A DNA stretch of 64,000 bases, from NCBI GenBank assembly GCA_019636845.1, contig JAHBWV010000001.1:124001-188000 (forward strand), in the 5' to 3' direction. Made by a program: the position numbers and the translations under genes. The DNA is from Phycisphaeraceae bacterium (GTDB taxonomy: Bacteria > Planctomycetota > Phycisphaerae > Phycisphaerales > UBA1924). The notes beneath the pieces are model-generated. The model did no database searches. It saw nothing but the letters and a program-made list of their open reading frames with translations, and was not told where the DNA came from. Positions 26,535 through 34,695 of this stretch are shown here, piece by piece. Positions within the stretch are counted from its first letter, which is position 1, and each line of letters begins with the position of its first letter.

Positions 26535-28916
26535 TCACGGCGGTGGCGAGCTCGTGTCCGGCACAGGGGTAAACCACTCGTGACGCATCATCCACGCGTG
26601 CTCGCCGAGCGCGATCTCAACGTCCGCGTTGAGCACGCCGCGTGAGCCGAGCAGGGCGGCCTCGACGCGGGCGAGGGTCTCCGCGATCTCCGGGTCGTCA
26701 GTGCGGAGGGTTCGTCCCTTTGACAGTGCGCGGGCGAGTTCGTTCCGAGCCGCATCAACCTCGCCCACCAACAGACGGGCCGTGCCCAGCCGGAAGCGGA
26801 TGATGGCGATCTCGCGCTCGTCCCGCTTGTCCGCTGCCATCGGGCGGATCAGCGCCTGCTCCCATCGCGCGGCGGACTCGCCAAATCGCCCGAGCTGGAG
26901 CAGCACCTCGGCATGGAGGCGCGTGAAGCGGTGCCCGCGCCAACCGTGCGCGGTCTCGATGCGCATGCGGTAGTCGGCGGCGGATCGGATATGGTGTTCG
27001 GCCTCCTCCCATCGTCCCTGTCGTGCAAAGAGCAAGGCGATGGCCGCGTTGAATCGTGAATGATCTTGTCCGCCGAGCTTGGCATCACCGGCGATGGCGA
27101 GCGCTTCGCGATACCACCGCTCCGCGCGCCGGAGTTCTCCGCGTGGTCCGAGTATCCCGGCGGATTCCTCGCGCGCCCGGGCGCGCTCGGACGGTCGATG
27201 CGGGTAGTGATCTGTCCGTGCGATGAACTCGATCGCGCACGCGAGGATCTGCTCCGTGGGCATCCCGAGCTCCTCCATGAAGCGCATCCGCAACCACCAC
27301 AGCCCGACCGGATAGGGCGAGTCCCCGTGCTCACCCGCCCGCTCGATGGCGCGGGTGATCAGATCGAGCGCCTCGGCACGCCGGTTCAGCCCCGCGAGCG
27401 CGCTGGCGCATCGCTGCGTGATGCGGACGGTGCGCTCGCTGGATGGCTCGTCGATCCGCTCGGAGATGGCGAGTGCTTGAGCGAACTGCTCGTGGGCCTG
27501 GGCGTGCCTCCTGGCCTCGAAGAGCAGGAACCCGTAGCGCATGAGCAGCTCGACGCGGACATCGTCGGGATCGCTCTCCGAAAGCGCGTTCACCACCCGT
27601 GCCAGCGCTTCGGTCGGCGACACGTCGGTGGTCGTGATGAAGTGCGTGTCCTGCGCGGCACCCATCGCGGCACCCACGACCAGGCCCAGCAGCTCGCGTT
27701 GACGCCCCTGCGCCGCGATCGCGAGGTCGCGCGCCTCGGTGGCATCGCCCAACGCGTTCGTGAGATCACGCGAACGCTCGGTGAGACGCACGGCCTGCAC
27801 CATCGACACGGCGCCGAGCGTCAGGATCGCAACCACGCCGGTGACGACGCCCGCGCTCAGCTTCGGCCGGAGCGCGACCGCCCTGCACATCACATACCCC
27901 ATGCTCGGCGGATGCGCGAGTACGACCCGTCCTTCCATCAGCCGGCGCACATCCGCCGCGAGGGCGTCCGCGCTGGAGTATCGCTGATCCGGGTGGCCAT
28001 GCGTCGCCTTGCGGATGATCCAGTCGGCATCCCGCGGCACTCCGGCACGCAGCGTTGAAGCCGGAACGATCGTTCCCCGCTCGGGCATCGCGCCGGGCCG
28101 CGGCGCGTGAGCATGCACGCCCGCAAGCATCCGATAAAGAAGCATGCCCAGGGCATACACGTCGGTGCGTGTGTCGATCGTGCCGCCCGGGACGAACTGC
28201 TCCGGCGCTGCGTACGCGGGCGTGCCCGAGAATGAGTTCGCGGCGACCGCCGCGGCTTCGTCACCGTCGGCGTGTCCGGCCCGATCGTCCTGCAGCTTGG
28301 CGATCCCGAAGTCGAGTATCTTGGGAACGCCCCCGTTGTCGACCAGCACGTTGCTCGGCTTGATGTCTCGATGGATCACCCCGCGCTGATGCGCGTGGGC
28401 GACCCCGTCGCACATCGAAGCGAAGGCGTGGAGCACCGTGCGCAGGGGGCTGCCCCCCTCCCTCCAGAGAGCATCCGACCACTGATCGATGGGCGTCCCG
28501 TCGATGTGCTCGATCACGAGCATCGAGCAGCGTTCGTGCCGCTCGATCGAGTGCACCGCGACGACGTTCGGATGGTTCAGGCGCGACTGGGCCTGGACCT
28601 CCCGCGTCAGCTGTTCGAGGACCTCACGGTCGCCGCTCTCATCAAGCCCGAAGAAGCACTTGAGCGCGACGAAACGCCCGGTCCCCGGCTGGATGGCCTT
28701 GTAGACCGCGCCCTGCCCGCCGCGCCCGAGCTCGTCGAGGACCTCATACGGGCCGATGCGAGCGGGTCGGGGGCCGAGCGCGGTGCGGAGGCGATCTGTC
28801 CATGTGTCCGAGTCGAGCCCGAAGAGCCGCTCCTGATCGGGCTCGAGCGGGCCGGATGCCTCCGGGGGCTGTTCGGGCGGGTCTGGGGGTTGGTCAGACA
28901 CCGGGATCTTCCTCAT
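26535..28916 (-). CDS. Membrane Ser/Thr protein kinase with C-terminal TPR-like region
   Basis: 793 aa from ATG 28916; GTG 28901 with GAGGA upstream is an alternative. The kinase domain (about 60-320) has GRGGQGAVYKA, VALKCF, HRDIKPSNVL (catalytic loop, ~180), DFGIAKL and APEQF, so all catalytic residues are present. One membrane span (~350-370, VVTGVVAILTLGAVSMVQAV) separates it from ~400 residues of helical repeats resembling TPRs. The start overlaps the ECF sigma gene by 23 nt, so the two are translationally coupled. Such sigma-kinase pairs are a planctomycete habit, with the kinase thought to tune the sigma factor or its targets. Confidence 0.92.
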   Translation of the reverse strand: MRKIPVSDQPPDPPEQPPEASGPLEPDQERLFGLDSDTWTDRLRTALGPRPARIGPYEVLDELGRGGQGAVYKAIQPGTGRFVALKCFFGLDESGDREVLEQLTREVQAQSRLNHPNVVAVHSIERHERCSMLVIEHIDGTPIDQWSDALWREGGSPLRTVLHAFASMCDGVAHAHQRGVIHRDIKPSNVLVDNGGVPKILDFGIAKLQDDRAGHADGDEAAAVAANSFSGTPAYAAPEQFVPGGTIDTRTDVYALGMLLYRMLAGVHAHAPRPGAMPERGTIVPASTLRAGVPRDADWIIRKATHGHPDQRYSSADALAADVRRLMEGRVVLAHPPSMGYVMCRAVALRPKLSAGVVTGVVAILTLGAVSMVQAVRLTERSRDLTNALGDATEARDLAIAAQGRQRELLGLVVGAAMGAAQDTHFITTTDVSPTEALARVVNALSESDPDDVRVELLMRYGFLLFEARRHAQAHEQFAQALAISERIDEPSSERTVRITQRCASALAGLNRRAEALDLITRAIERAGEHGDSPYPVGLWWLRMRFMEELGMPTEQILACAIEFIARTDHYPHRPSERARAREESAGILGPRGELRRAERWYREALAIAGDAKLGGQDHSRFNAAIALLFARQGRWEEAEHHIRSAADYRMRIETAHGWRGHRFTRLHAEVLLQLGRFGESAARWEQALIRPMAADKRDEREIAIIRFRLGTARLLVGEVDAARNELARALSKGRTLRTDDPEIAETLARVEAALLGSRGVLNADVEIALGEHAWMMRHEWFTPVPDTSSPPP

Positions 28917-29514
28917 CGCGCAACTGCTCGGCGATGAGCCCGCGAAGCTCATCGCGGATGCGCTGCTGGGCCTTGTGCACCGCCGGTTCGGTCATCCCGA
29001 GCTCCTCCGCGATCGATCGCGTGCTGCGCCCGGCGAGGGTGGCCTCGAGGATGTCAAGCGCTCGATCGCTGGCCGAATCTCGGAACCTCCGCACGGCGAT
29101 GCGGTAGTGGTGGTCGACCCACTCACGCTCGAACAGGTCCCACGCCGCATCGCTCGTCCCTCCGCTCGCCTCGTCGTGTACTTCACGAAGGGATACCGAT
29201 CGCGCGCTATGGGCCTGACGCAAAAAATAGTCGTGGAGCGTATTTCGTGAGCAGCGAAAGAGATAGGCACGAAACCCACCGTTCTCGCGCGTGTACGCGA
29301 ACGAGCGAAGTCCGGAGACGAGCTTGGAAACAACCGTCTGGGCGAGGTCCTCGGCGTCCGAAAGCTGGAGCCCGCTGGAACGCAGGAACCCGACGATGAG
29401 CCCGCGGTAACGCCGATCGAACTCACGCCACGCCAGCTCGTCATCGACGTTCCGCAATCGGCCCACCAGCGTGGCCGAAGTCAGCGTCGTCTGGCCGGAA
29501 CGAATCTTGGGCAT
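28894..29514 (-). CDS. ECF-type RNA polymerase sigma factor
   Basis: 206 aa from ATG 29514 (M-P-K-I-R-S-G). Region 2 is represented by AWREFDRRYRGLIVGFLRSSGLQLSDAEDLAQTVVSKL, and region 4 by a helix-turn-helix (RSTRSIAEELGMTEPAVHKAQQRIRDELRGLI). It directs RNA polymerase to a small regulon. No anti-sigma factor is adjacent; the partner is the overlapping Ser/Thr kinase. Confidence 0.92.
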   Translation of the reverse strand: MPKIRSGQTTLTSATLVGRLRNVDDELAWREFDRRYRGLIVGFLRSSGLQLSDAEDLAQTVVSKLVSGLRSFAYTRENGGFRAYLFRCSRNTLHDYFLRQAHSARSVSLREVHDEASGGTSDAAWDLFEREWVDHHYRIAVRRFRDSASDRALDILEATLAGRSTRSIAEELGMTEPAVHKAQQRIRDELRGLIAEQLRDEEDPGV

Positions 29515-29672
29515 CAATCCAGCGTACCGAAAGTGGGGGGGCAAAGCCAGAGCCCGTCACCGTCACGAGCCGGCGTGGCTCCAGGCGTCCGGAAGATCAC
29601 TCGGGCGCACGGGTCCGACACCCGGAACACCCCGGCGATCAGACCAGCCGATGAGCATCCGCCAAGAACAAA

Positions 29673-29700
29673 GCACACACGGACAGGTGTCCGTGTGTGC
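29673..29700 (-). terminator. Hairpin terminator downstream of the L-domain GC-module gene
   Basis: GCACACACGGACA, two G, then its perfect complement: a 13-bp stem. On the minus strand TTTGTTCTT follows. It sits between the stop at 29808 and the ECF sigma gene. A further half-copy of the stem occurs at 29713-29730. Confidence 0.7.
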
Positions 29701-29807
29701 CGCCCGTATGGGCTGTCCGTGTGTGGTCTGGATCAGCGTTTCTTCAGGCCAAGGGCCGTTCCGGACCTCCGGTGACCCGTCCGAAGCACTCCCGTGGCGT
29801 CGCCGGC

Positions 29808-31961
29808 TCAGCCGCAGCCGGTGCCGAAGGCGTCGAAGAAGTCGAGGATGTCGAGCACGTCGATGATGTCATCGCCGTTGAAGTTCGCCTTGACACCATA
29901 GACCGTGCAATCCACCGGCTGTCCCTCGCACTGCCCGAACGCGTCCAGGTAGTCGAGGAAGTCGAGCACGTCGAGCTCGCCATCCCCGTTCACATCGGCG
30001 GGGCAGGATGAACCGACGATCGAGAGCGTCCAGCCGGAGAACTGCGTGACCAGGGCCGTGGCCTGGATGAAGGCGGGCGCATCCTCGCTGCTCCAGGGGA
30101 TGACCATCCCCTCACCATCGTACAGCACGATCCCGATGCACCCATCGGTCTCAGGGCCGGAGCCCTCGGGGCAGATGGTGCGGGCAATATGCACATCGCC
30201 CGCCCCATCACCCTTGACGGCCATGGTCAGCCGCCCCGCGGCCATGGCCGCCAGGGCATCCGTGCGCAGGGGCTCGTCGAGCTGCTCGACATCGAGGGTG
30301 ATCTGGACGAGTGCGGGCTGAGTGAAGGTTGCGTCCCCGAAGATGTAACGCACGCCCGCGAGCGGGTCGATGGTCGCGGGCTGGCCTTGGGCATCGAGGC
30401 CCTCGGCCGGATCGAGTTCTTCGCCTTCAAGGGCGTGGGCCGTCAGGGGTGTGGGGTCGAGCAGCGCGCCGACGGGCAGCGCGATGGCGTGTGTGGAGAA
30501 GAGCCCGCCGAGGAGGATGTCGGTGGTGCCCGCGGCGGTGCGTGCGGCGACGGAGCCGGTGCCGATGCCGCTGAGCAGGGTGTTGCCGCCGACGATGGCG
30601 TTGGCAAAGTCGAGCACGGGCTGCCCGAAAGTGTCGACGGTCAGATCGCCGCCGACGGAGATGAGTGCGGGGAAGGAGAGTGATCCGGTGCGGAGGGAGG
30701 AGTTGTTGTCGGTGATTGTGATGCTGCCACTCATGCCGACCAGCCCGCTGAAATCGAGTTGAGGGTCGCCATTGCCGCTGATTGTGACGTCGCCGCCGAG
30801 GCTTCCGAGCGAGCTGAAATCGAGTTGAGGGTCGCCATTGCCGCTGATTGTGACGTCGCCGCCGAGGCTTCCGAGCGAGCTGAAATCGAGTTGAGGGTTG
30901 CCATTGCCGCTGATTGTTACGTCGCCGCCGAGGCCCCCCAGCGCCCCAAAGTCCACGACCTCGAGTGCGGGATTCCCATCGATCTCGATGCTGCCATCGA
31001 CTTCTTCGAGAGCCGGGGCGCCGACGGTGGTGAGCGAGGTGTTGCCGGTGATGATGATGTCGCCGCCGACGCTGGTGAGGTTGGGGAGCGAGAGGGATGC
31101 GATATCGGCATCGTCTGCGAGGATCAGATCTCCGGGAACCGATATCAGACTATCGAGAAAGCTCTGCGGCGTGGCGGCGGTGATGGTCACCGGGCCAAAG
31201 CGGTTGTTGACGATGCCAAGATCGGGAGAGTTTGCGGTATAGCCCTCCGGGAGAATGAAGATCGGGCCGGTGGTCGGCAAGCGATGGCGCACGGAGTAAC
31301 GAAGCGTCTGGGTGGCATCGGGCCACCTCTCGCCCATCTGCACACTGGCATTCATCCGCAACCGAAGCGTGACCGGAACCCCGGTCTGAATCCAGACCGG
31401 GGCGGTCGTCAGCGTGCCCGTTTCGTAGAGGGGGCCGAGCCCGCCATCGACGCACGGCTGACCCACGGGATTCTGGTTCCTGGAGGTGCCTGAGTAGCCG
31501 ATAATGTCGATTGCGACAAACACATAATGCCCGATCTCGCAGGGGACTGGACTCGGGGTTCCGGTCACTGTCAGATCGGTGAAGTCCCACTCATAGAGAG
31601 ACTGCGCCTGTACCTGAACCCAGGGTCCCGGTCCGGAGAAGATGACCGTCGCATCCCAACTGCTGGAGCCATTGGTCCAGTGTCCGCTGCCACAGGAGTT
31701 CATCCAGTATCCGATAGACATGGTTCTGTTCAGCCCGAGTTCGTGGGGCCGAGACCAAGCCGAGCCCCAGCCGGTGTTCCAGCCCGGACACCCACTCCTC
31801 GTGGTGCACGACATCAATACGGGAGCAGAACCCGAGATCTCGGGACAGCCCCATGGCGGTTCGGCGTAACTGCCCCACAGGGCTGCACGAAAGACCTGCC
31901 CGAACGCAGAGCCGGTAAACAAAGTCCCAGCCAGAACGCCACAGATGGTCAGCAACCGCAT
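29808..31961 (-). CDS. Exported receptor-L-domain-like repeat protein with GC-type tail
   Basis: 717 aa. AAAGGAG lies 7 nt from ATG 31961 and 4 nt from ATG 31964; the former is preferred. A signal peptide ends at ~residue 22 (GTLFTGSAFG-Q). Residues ~270-430 are repeats of the L-domain/leucine-rich type (LPNLTSVGGDIIITGNTSL), including three copies of a 22-residue unit encoded by a 66-nt DNA repeat. The last ~65 residues are the four-Cys module, ending G-T-G-C-G. Likely a surface or adhesion protein; no enzyme motif seen. Confidence 0.82.
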   Translation of the reverse strand: MRLLTICGVLAGTLFTGSAFGQVFRAALWGSYAEPPWGCPEISGSAPVLMSCTTRSGCPGWNTGWGSAWSRPHELGLNRTMSIGYWMNSCGSGHWTNGSSSWDATVIFSGPGPWVQVQAQSLYEWDFTDLTVTGTPSPVPCEIGHYVFVAIDIIGYSGTSRNQNPVGQPCVDGGLGPLYETGTLTTAPVWIQTGVPVTLRLRMNASVQMGERWPDATQTLRYSVRHRLPTTGPIFILPEGYTANSPDLGIVNNRFGPVTITAATPQSFLDSLISVPGDLILADDADIASLSLPNLTSVGGDIIITGNTSLTTVGAPALEEVDGSIEIDGNPALEVVDFGALGGLGGDVTISGNGNPQLDFSSLGSLGGDVTISGNGDPQLDFSSLGSLGGDVTISGNGDPQLDFSGLVGMSGSITITDNNSSLRTGSLSFPALISVGGDLTVDTFGQPVLDFANAIVGGNTLLSGIGTGSVAARTAAGTTDILLGGLFSTHAIALPVGALLDPTPLTAHALEGEELDPAEGLDAQGQPATIDPLAGVRYIFGDATFTQPALVQITLDVEQLDEPLRTDALAAMAAGRLTMAVKGDGAGDVHIARTICPEGSGPETDGCIGIVLYDGEGMVIPWSSEDAPAFIQATALVTQFSGWTLSIVGSSCPADVNGDGELDVLDFLDYLDAFGQCEGQPVDCTVYGVKANFNGDDIIDVLDILDFFDAFGTGCG
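30751..30948 (-). repeat. 66-nt tandem repeat, three units, inside the L-domain gene
   Basis: Units begin at 30751, 30817 and 30883. Each encodes 22 residues (S-S-L-G-S-L-G-G-D-V-T-I-S-G-N-G-D-P and four more). The first two are identical by eye over most of their length; the third has a few changes, so expansion is recent. Confidence 0.85.
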
Positions 31962-32740
31962 CATTCCGCTCCTTTGAACGAGTCCTCGGCGTCAGGGGTC
32001 AGCCGCCAGTGACGGTGTGCATGACCCGCGGGACCGGTCCCGCACAAGGAATACCAGCCCAGCGGGGCGGACCTGACACGGATTCGAGAAAAGAATGTGA
32101 GGCGTTCAGATGCCCCCCCCACCCCCCGCCGCGTCAGCCCGCCCCGCCCCCGCCCCGCCCCCGCCACCGCCGCGTCAGCCCGGAAGGGTGCCGCAGGTGA
32201 CTCCAATCCCACGGGCGCGATGTCGGGCGGTTCTCTGGGTGGCGTTCGTGGTGAGTACCACAGAAGGAAGCCCCATGACGCCTCGGGACCTGCTGTGGGC
32301 CGGTGTTCACCCTCGAACCGGACGCGTTGAGCGAAAGCGGTTGACGTTCAGGCGTCGCGTCACGAGCGGTGGCGAGACAAGCAGGGCGACAACGCCATGC
32401 GAAGTCGCGGCCAACTCTGGACGCTACGTATGGATTGAAGCCGCACTCGATACAGCACCTGCCACCTCAGCTCTCAAAGCACTGGGTGACGTTGAGCATG
32501 ACACGAGGTGGCTATGGACCGCTCGTGGGATCATGGAGAGCAGGCAGGATGCGGGCAATCACCCCGCGTGCGGTTCGAGTCGTAGGGGATCGTGGCACGC
32601 CGGATCGAGAATCGCGCGGGCTGGCGAGCAGCCAGTGGCGAGGAAGAGCATCAGTTCCGGCCTCAAAGCAGGCCGGGAACTGATGGCACCCGACACGACA
32701 CGAAAGAATCGGCTCGGAGAGCCGATCTACTCAGAGCACA
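31962..32740. other. Non-coding region with hairpins and a C-rich tract
   Basis: No credible gene is seen. Features: a perfect 16-nt palindrome GCGGGACCGGTCCCGC (32028-32043) near the start of the L-domain gene; a C-rich tract (32113-32200) with two copies of CCGCGTCAGCCCG; a long hairpin around 32650-32687 (CATCAGTTCC..GGCCT stem, loop CAAAGC, one bulge); and ATCGGCTC-GGA-GAGCCGAT at about 32708-32728. The open frame 32110-32823 on the plus strand encodes Pro/Arg-rich junk and is not called. Confidence 0.55.
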
Positions 32741-32741
32741 A

Positions 32742-32767
32742 GAACCCACGGACTGCAGTCCGTGGGT
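32742..32767 (-). terminator. Loop-less palindrome, near-copy of the lpdA terminator
   Basis: AACCCACGGACTG is followed immediately by its exact complement (26-nt perfect palindrome). It differs from the lpdA terminator (9118-9143) by one base in the stem. It lies 45 nt after the stop of the lpd-like remnant, mirroring the lpdA layout. The downstream U-rich tract is weak here, so termination is less certain. Confidence 0.6.
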
Positions 32768-32812
32768 TGTCGGGTGAAATCAGGAAGGTGACGGGGTGCG
32801 TGATCGGGGCGT

Positions 32813-32860
32813 TTAGGCGTTAATGACGCGGCCTTCGGCGACGAAGCGCAGAACGCCGCG
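32813..32860 (-). pseudogene. Remnant of a dihydrolipoyl dehydrogenase 3' end
   Basis: On the minus strand the frame reads ...FVAEGRVINA then TAA; lpdA ends ...LAAEGRVINA then stop. About 34 nt align at roughly three-quarters identity by eye, and the downstream palindrome is shared with lpdA too. Upstream the frame runs through unrelated sequence into ssrA, so no gene body remains. Confidence 0.45.
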
Positions 32861-32911
32861 GATTGCCGCGGGTTTCCGCAACTTTCCTCGCCTTGCGTGT
32901 GAATGAGAGAA

Positions 32912-33258
32912 TGGAGCCGGGGGGAATCGAACCCCCGTGCCGGGACAGTCAGATCGATGCCTCTACGCGTGTAGTCACTCTGTTGAGCTCGAACCTCGGG
33001 CGGCGAGTGAAAACCTCCCGAAGAACACAGCACCCGGGAAACATCTCGGCCTCACCCCCGCGTGCGGCAGGATTGGCCCAGCCCGATGTCTTCGTTCCGC
33101 ACCCCATCGGGCGTCAGATACGGAACGTAGCCGCGATTAGGCGGCCAGAGCGTAGCTGTTGTTGGCAGCTGAACTTGTGCATGCTTTTTACGTGGCCGGC
33201 ATGCTCCACGACGCGCCACATCGACCCTCGCATGTCCGGTCGATACCACTTCGGCCCC
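32912..33258 (-). ncRNA. ssrA: Transfer-messenger RNA (tmRNA)
   Basis: 347 nt. The 5' end GGGGCCG (from 33258) pairs with 3' CGGCTCC (32919-32913), leaving discriminator A at 32912; CCA is not encoded. The T-arm is GGGGGTTCGATTCCCCC. The conserved GTAAAAAGC precedes the tag reading frame at 33169-33137: GCT GCC AAC AAC AGC TAC GCT CTG GCC GCC TAA, i.e. (A)ANNSYALAA and stop. tmRNA rescues stalled ribosomes and tags the nascent chain for proteolysis. smpB is not in the window. Confidence 0.95.
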
Positions 33259-33319
33259 AGGATTTCATAGATCAGCAGATTCTATGCGAGCCGGACCCGT
33301 CACGCGTGCGCACGGCGTA

Positions 33320-33787
33320 TCAAGCGCGCGACTCGTCCTCCCGCGCCTCGCACGCACGCTTCAGATTCGCCAGGTCCGACGCGATGCACTTCATCAGCGC
33401 CCTCTTCATCATCGGCGCCATGATCGCGCCCGCGAGCTTCGCGATGAACGTCGTCGGCACACCCTCGAACGCGAAGGTCACGGTCGTCATGTCCGGCCCC
33501 TCGGGCCTGAAGTCAAAGGTCGTGTAGTAGTCTGTGCCGCAGTTGTGAGCCGTCACGGCGTAGAACTCCGGCGCGCGAAAGTCCGCGATCTCGAGCAGCT
33601 CGGTGTGCTCCTTGCCGAACATGATGCGAGTCTCGCGCCAGCGCGTCCCCTTGCCGATCGGTCCATCGCCGAGCACATCGACGCGTGTGATCTCGGGGAT
33701 GCGCGACGGAGCGTTGCGGATGTCCGAGCAGACCTCAAAGACGCGTTCACGCGGGGCGTTGATCGTAATCGAGTCCGAGACCATCAT
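33320..33787 (-). CDS. SRPBCC (START-like) family protein
   Basis: 155 aa. The start has GGAG 7 nt upstream; a second ATG follows directly. The sequence SITINAPRERVFEVCSDIRNAPSRIPEITRVDVL and later TTVTFAFEGVPTTFIAKLAGAIMAPMMKRALMKC are typical of the polyketide cyclase/dehydrase-like ligand-binding fold. No ligand can be assigned. It follows the lipoprotein gene by 26 bp and is probably cotranscribed with it. Confidence 0.85.
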   Translation of the reverse strand: MMVSDSITINAPRERVFEVCSDIRNAPSRIPEITRVDVLGDGPIGKGTRWRETRIMFGKEHTELLEIADFRAPEFYAVTAHNCGTDYYTTFDFRPEGPDMTTVTFAFEGVPTTFIAKLAGAIMAPMMKRALMKCIASDLANLKRACEAREDESRA

Positions 33788-33813
33788 GATCCTGCTCCGG
33801 TGAAAGCCGCGAG

Positions 33814-34536
33814 TTACTTGCCTGATACAAGGCGTTTGCGGATATCCTCGGCCAACCGTGCCGCGAGCAGGTCGTCGCGCTCGCGCGAGACCGAGTACGA
33901 CGGCTGCATGCCGCGTTTGACCAGATCGGGATCCTGATATGTTGAAGAGTGTCGGATCGATTTCGTCTCGATGCGGCTGCCCGGCCTGTAGACGCGATCG
34001 ACAACGACATCGACACGCAAGAGCAGCGCGCCCTGCTCGTCGCGAAGATCATCATCGAGCGATGCGAGCAGCGAGCCATCCGCAAGCAGCCCGTCGGGCG
34101 GGGGTGGCTCCGCGTACGCCTCTGACGCATCGTCGGATGCCGGGACAGCAACCGGCATCGCGTGCGCACGGCCATCGTCCGGGCGGGCGAACACGATCCG
34201 CACCCTTCGCCCCTCCTGATTCCCGAGTTCACGCGCTTCCTGCTCGGCCGTCGATTGCACGGGATCGAGCGGGTTCATCAGCCCGAGACTGAAGCGCGGG
34301 CCCGCGGTGATCACGCCGGAACGGGCGTCCACGCGGTCCAGCGTGAAGTCATATCGGCGGAGTGTCTCTCGTGCGGCATCGAACGCCGCCTCGTACTGGC
34401 CCGGGGCGACCGAGACCGATCGCGCAACGGGATCTGCCTTGGGCGACGCGCAGCCACCCAAGAGCAGAGCCGCAGCGATGCAGAACGCGACAGCCGCGCC
34501 GATGCGAGATTGGATGCTCAAGACGACGTCAGCCAT
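33814..34536 (-). CDS. Predicted lipoprotein of unknown function
   Basis: 240 aa from ATG 34536 (GTG 34542 is alternative). Lipobox LLGGC at residue ~29. After it there is a YEAAFDAARETLRRYDFTLDRVDARSGVITAGPRF stretch, typical of lipoproteins with a small alpha-beta domain, then an acidic, Pro-rich middle and VDVVVDRVYRPGSRIETKSIRHSSTYQDP. I do not recognise a named family. It likely forms an operon with the SRPBCC gene downstream. Confidence 0.75.
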   Translation of the reverse strand: MADVVLSIQSRIGAAVAFCIAAALLLGGCASPKADPVARSVSVAPGQYEAAFDAARETLRRYDFTLDRVDARSGVITAGPRFSLGLMNPLDPVQSTAEQEARELGNQEGRRVRIVFARPDDGRAHAMPVAVPASDDASEAYAEPPPPDGLLADGSLLASLDDDLRDEQGALLLRVDVVVDRVYRPGSRIETKSIRHSSTYQDPDLVKRGMQPSYSVSRERDDLLAARLAEDIRKRLVSGK

Positions 34537-34642
34537 GCCCACACTCTATCTCATCCGGAACTCTCGGGTTTGCGCCATGCGCCTCGTATCAGCTCCCGAT
34601 GCCGAGTAGATCGCGGAGGTGAGAGAGAGCGGGAAGGGCTGC

Positions 34643-34684
34643 GGGGGGTGAGTGGGGGGGTGAGGTGGGGGGTGAGGTGGGGGG
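34643..34684 (+). repeat. Intergenic G-run repeat (potential G-quadruplex)
   Basis: Four runs of 6-7 G (34643-34648, 34654-34660, 34667-34672, 34679-34684), partly as a 12-nt unit TGAGGTGGGGGG. It lies between the lipoprotein start and the end of the PQQ-propeller gene. Confidence 0.7.
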
Positions 34685-34695
34685 CGGATTCGAAC

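Noticed and set aside
30751..30948. Direct repeats as a CRISPR array
   Set aside because: Units are contiguous, without unique spacers, and are coding within an L-domain protein.
32565..32592. T-arm-like GGTTCGAGTC, possible tRNA
   Set aside because: The flanking bases do not pair as a T-stem and there is no acceptor or D-arm.
32110..32823. 237-aa plus-strand open frame before ssrA
   Set aside because: The N-terminus is Pro-rich from a C-tract and the rest has no coding bias or family. It spans hairpins and the lpd remnant on the opposite strand.
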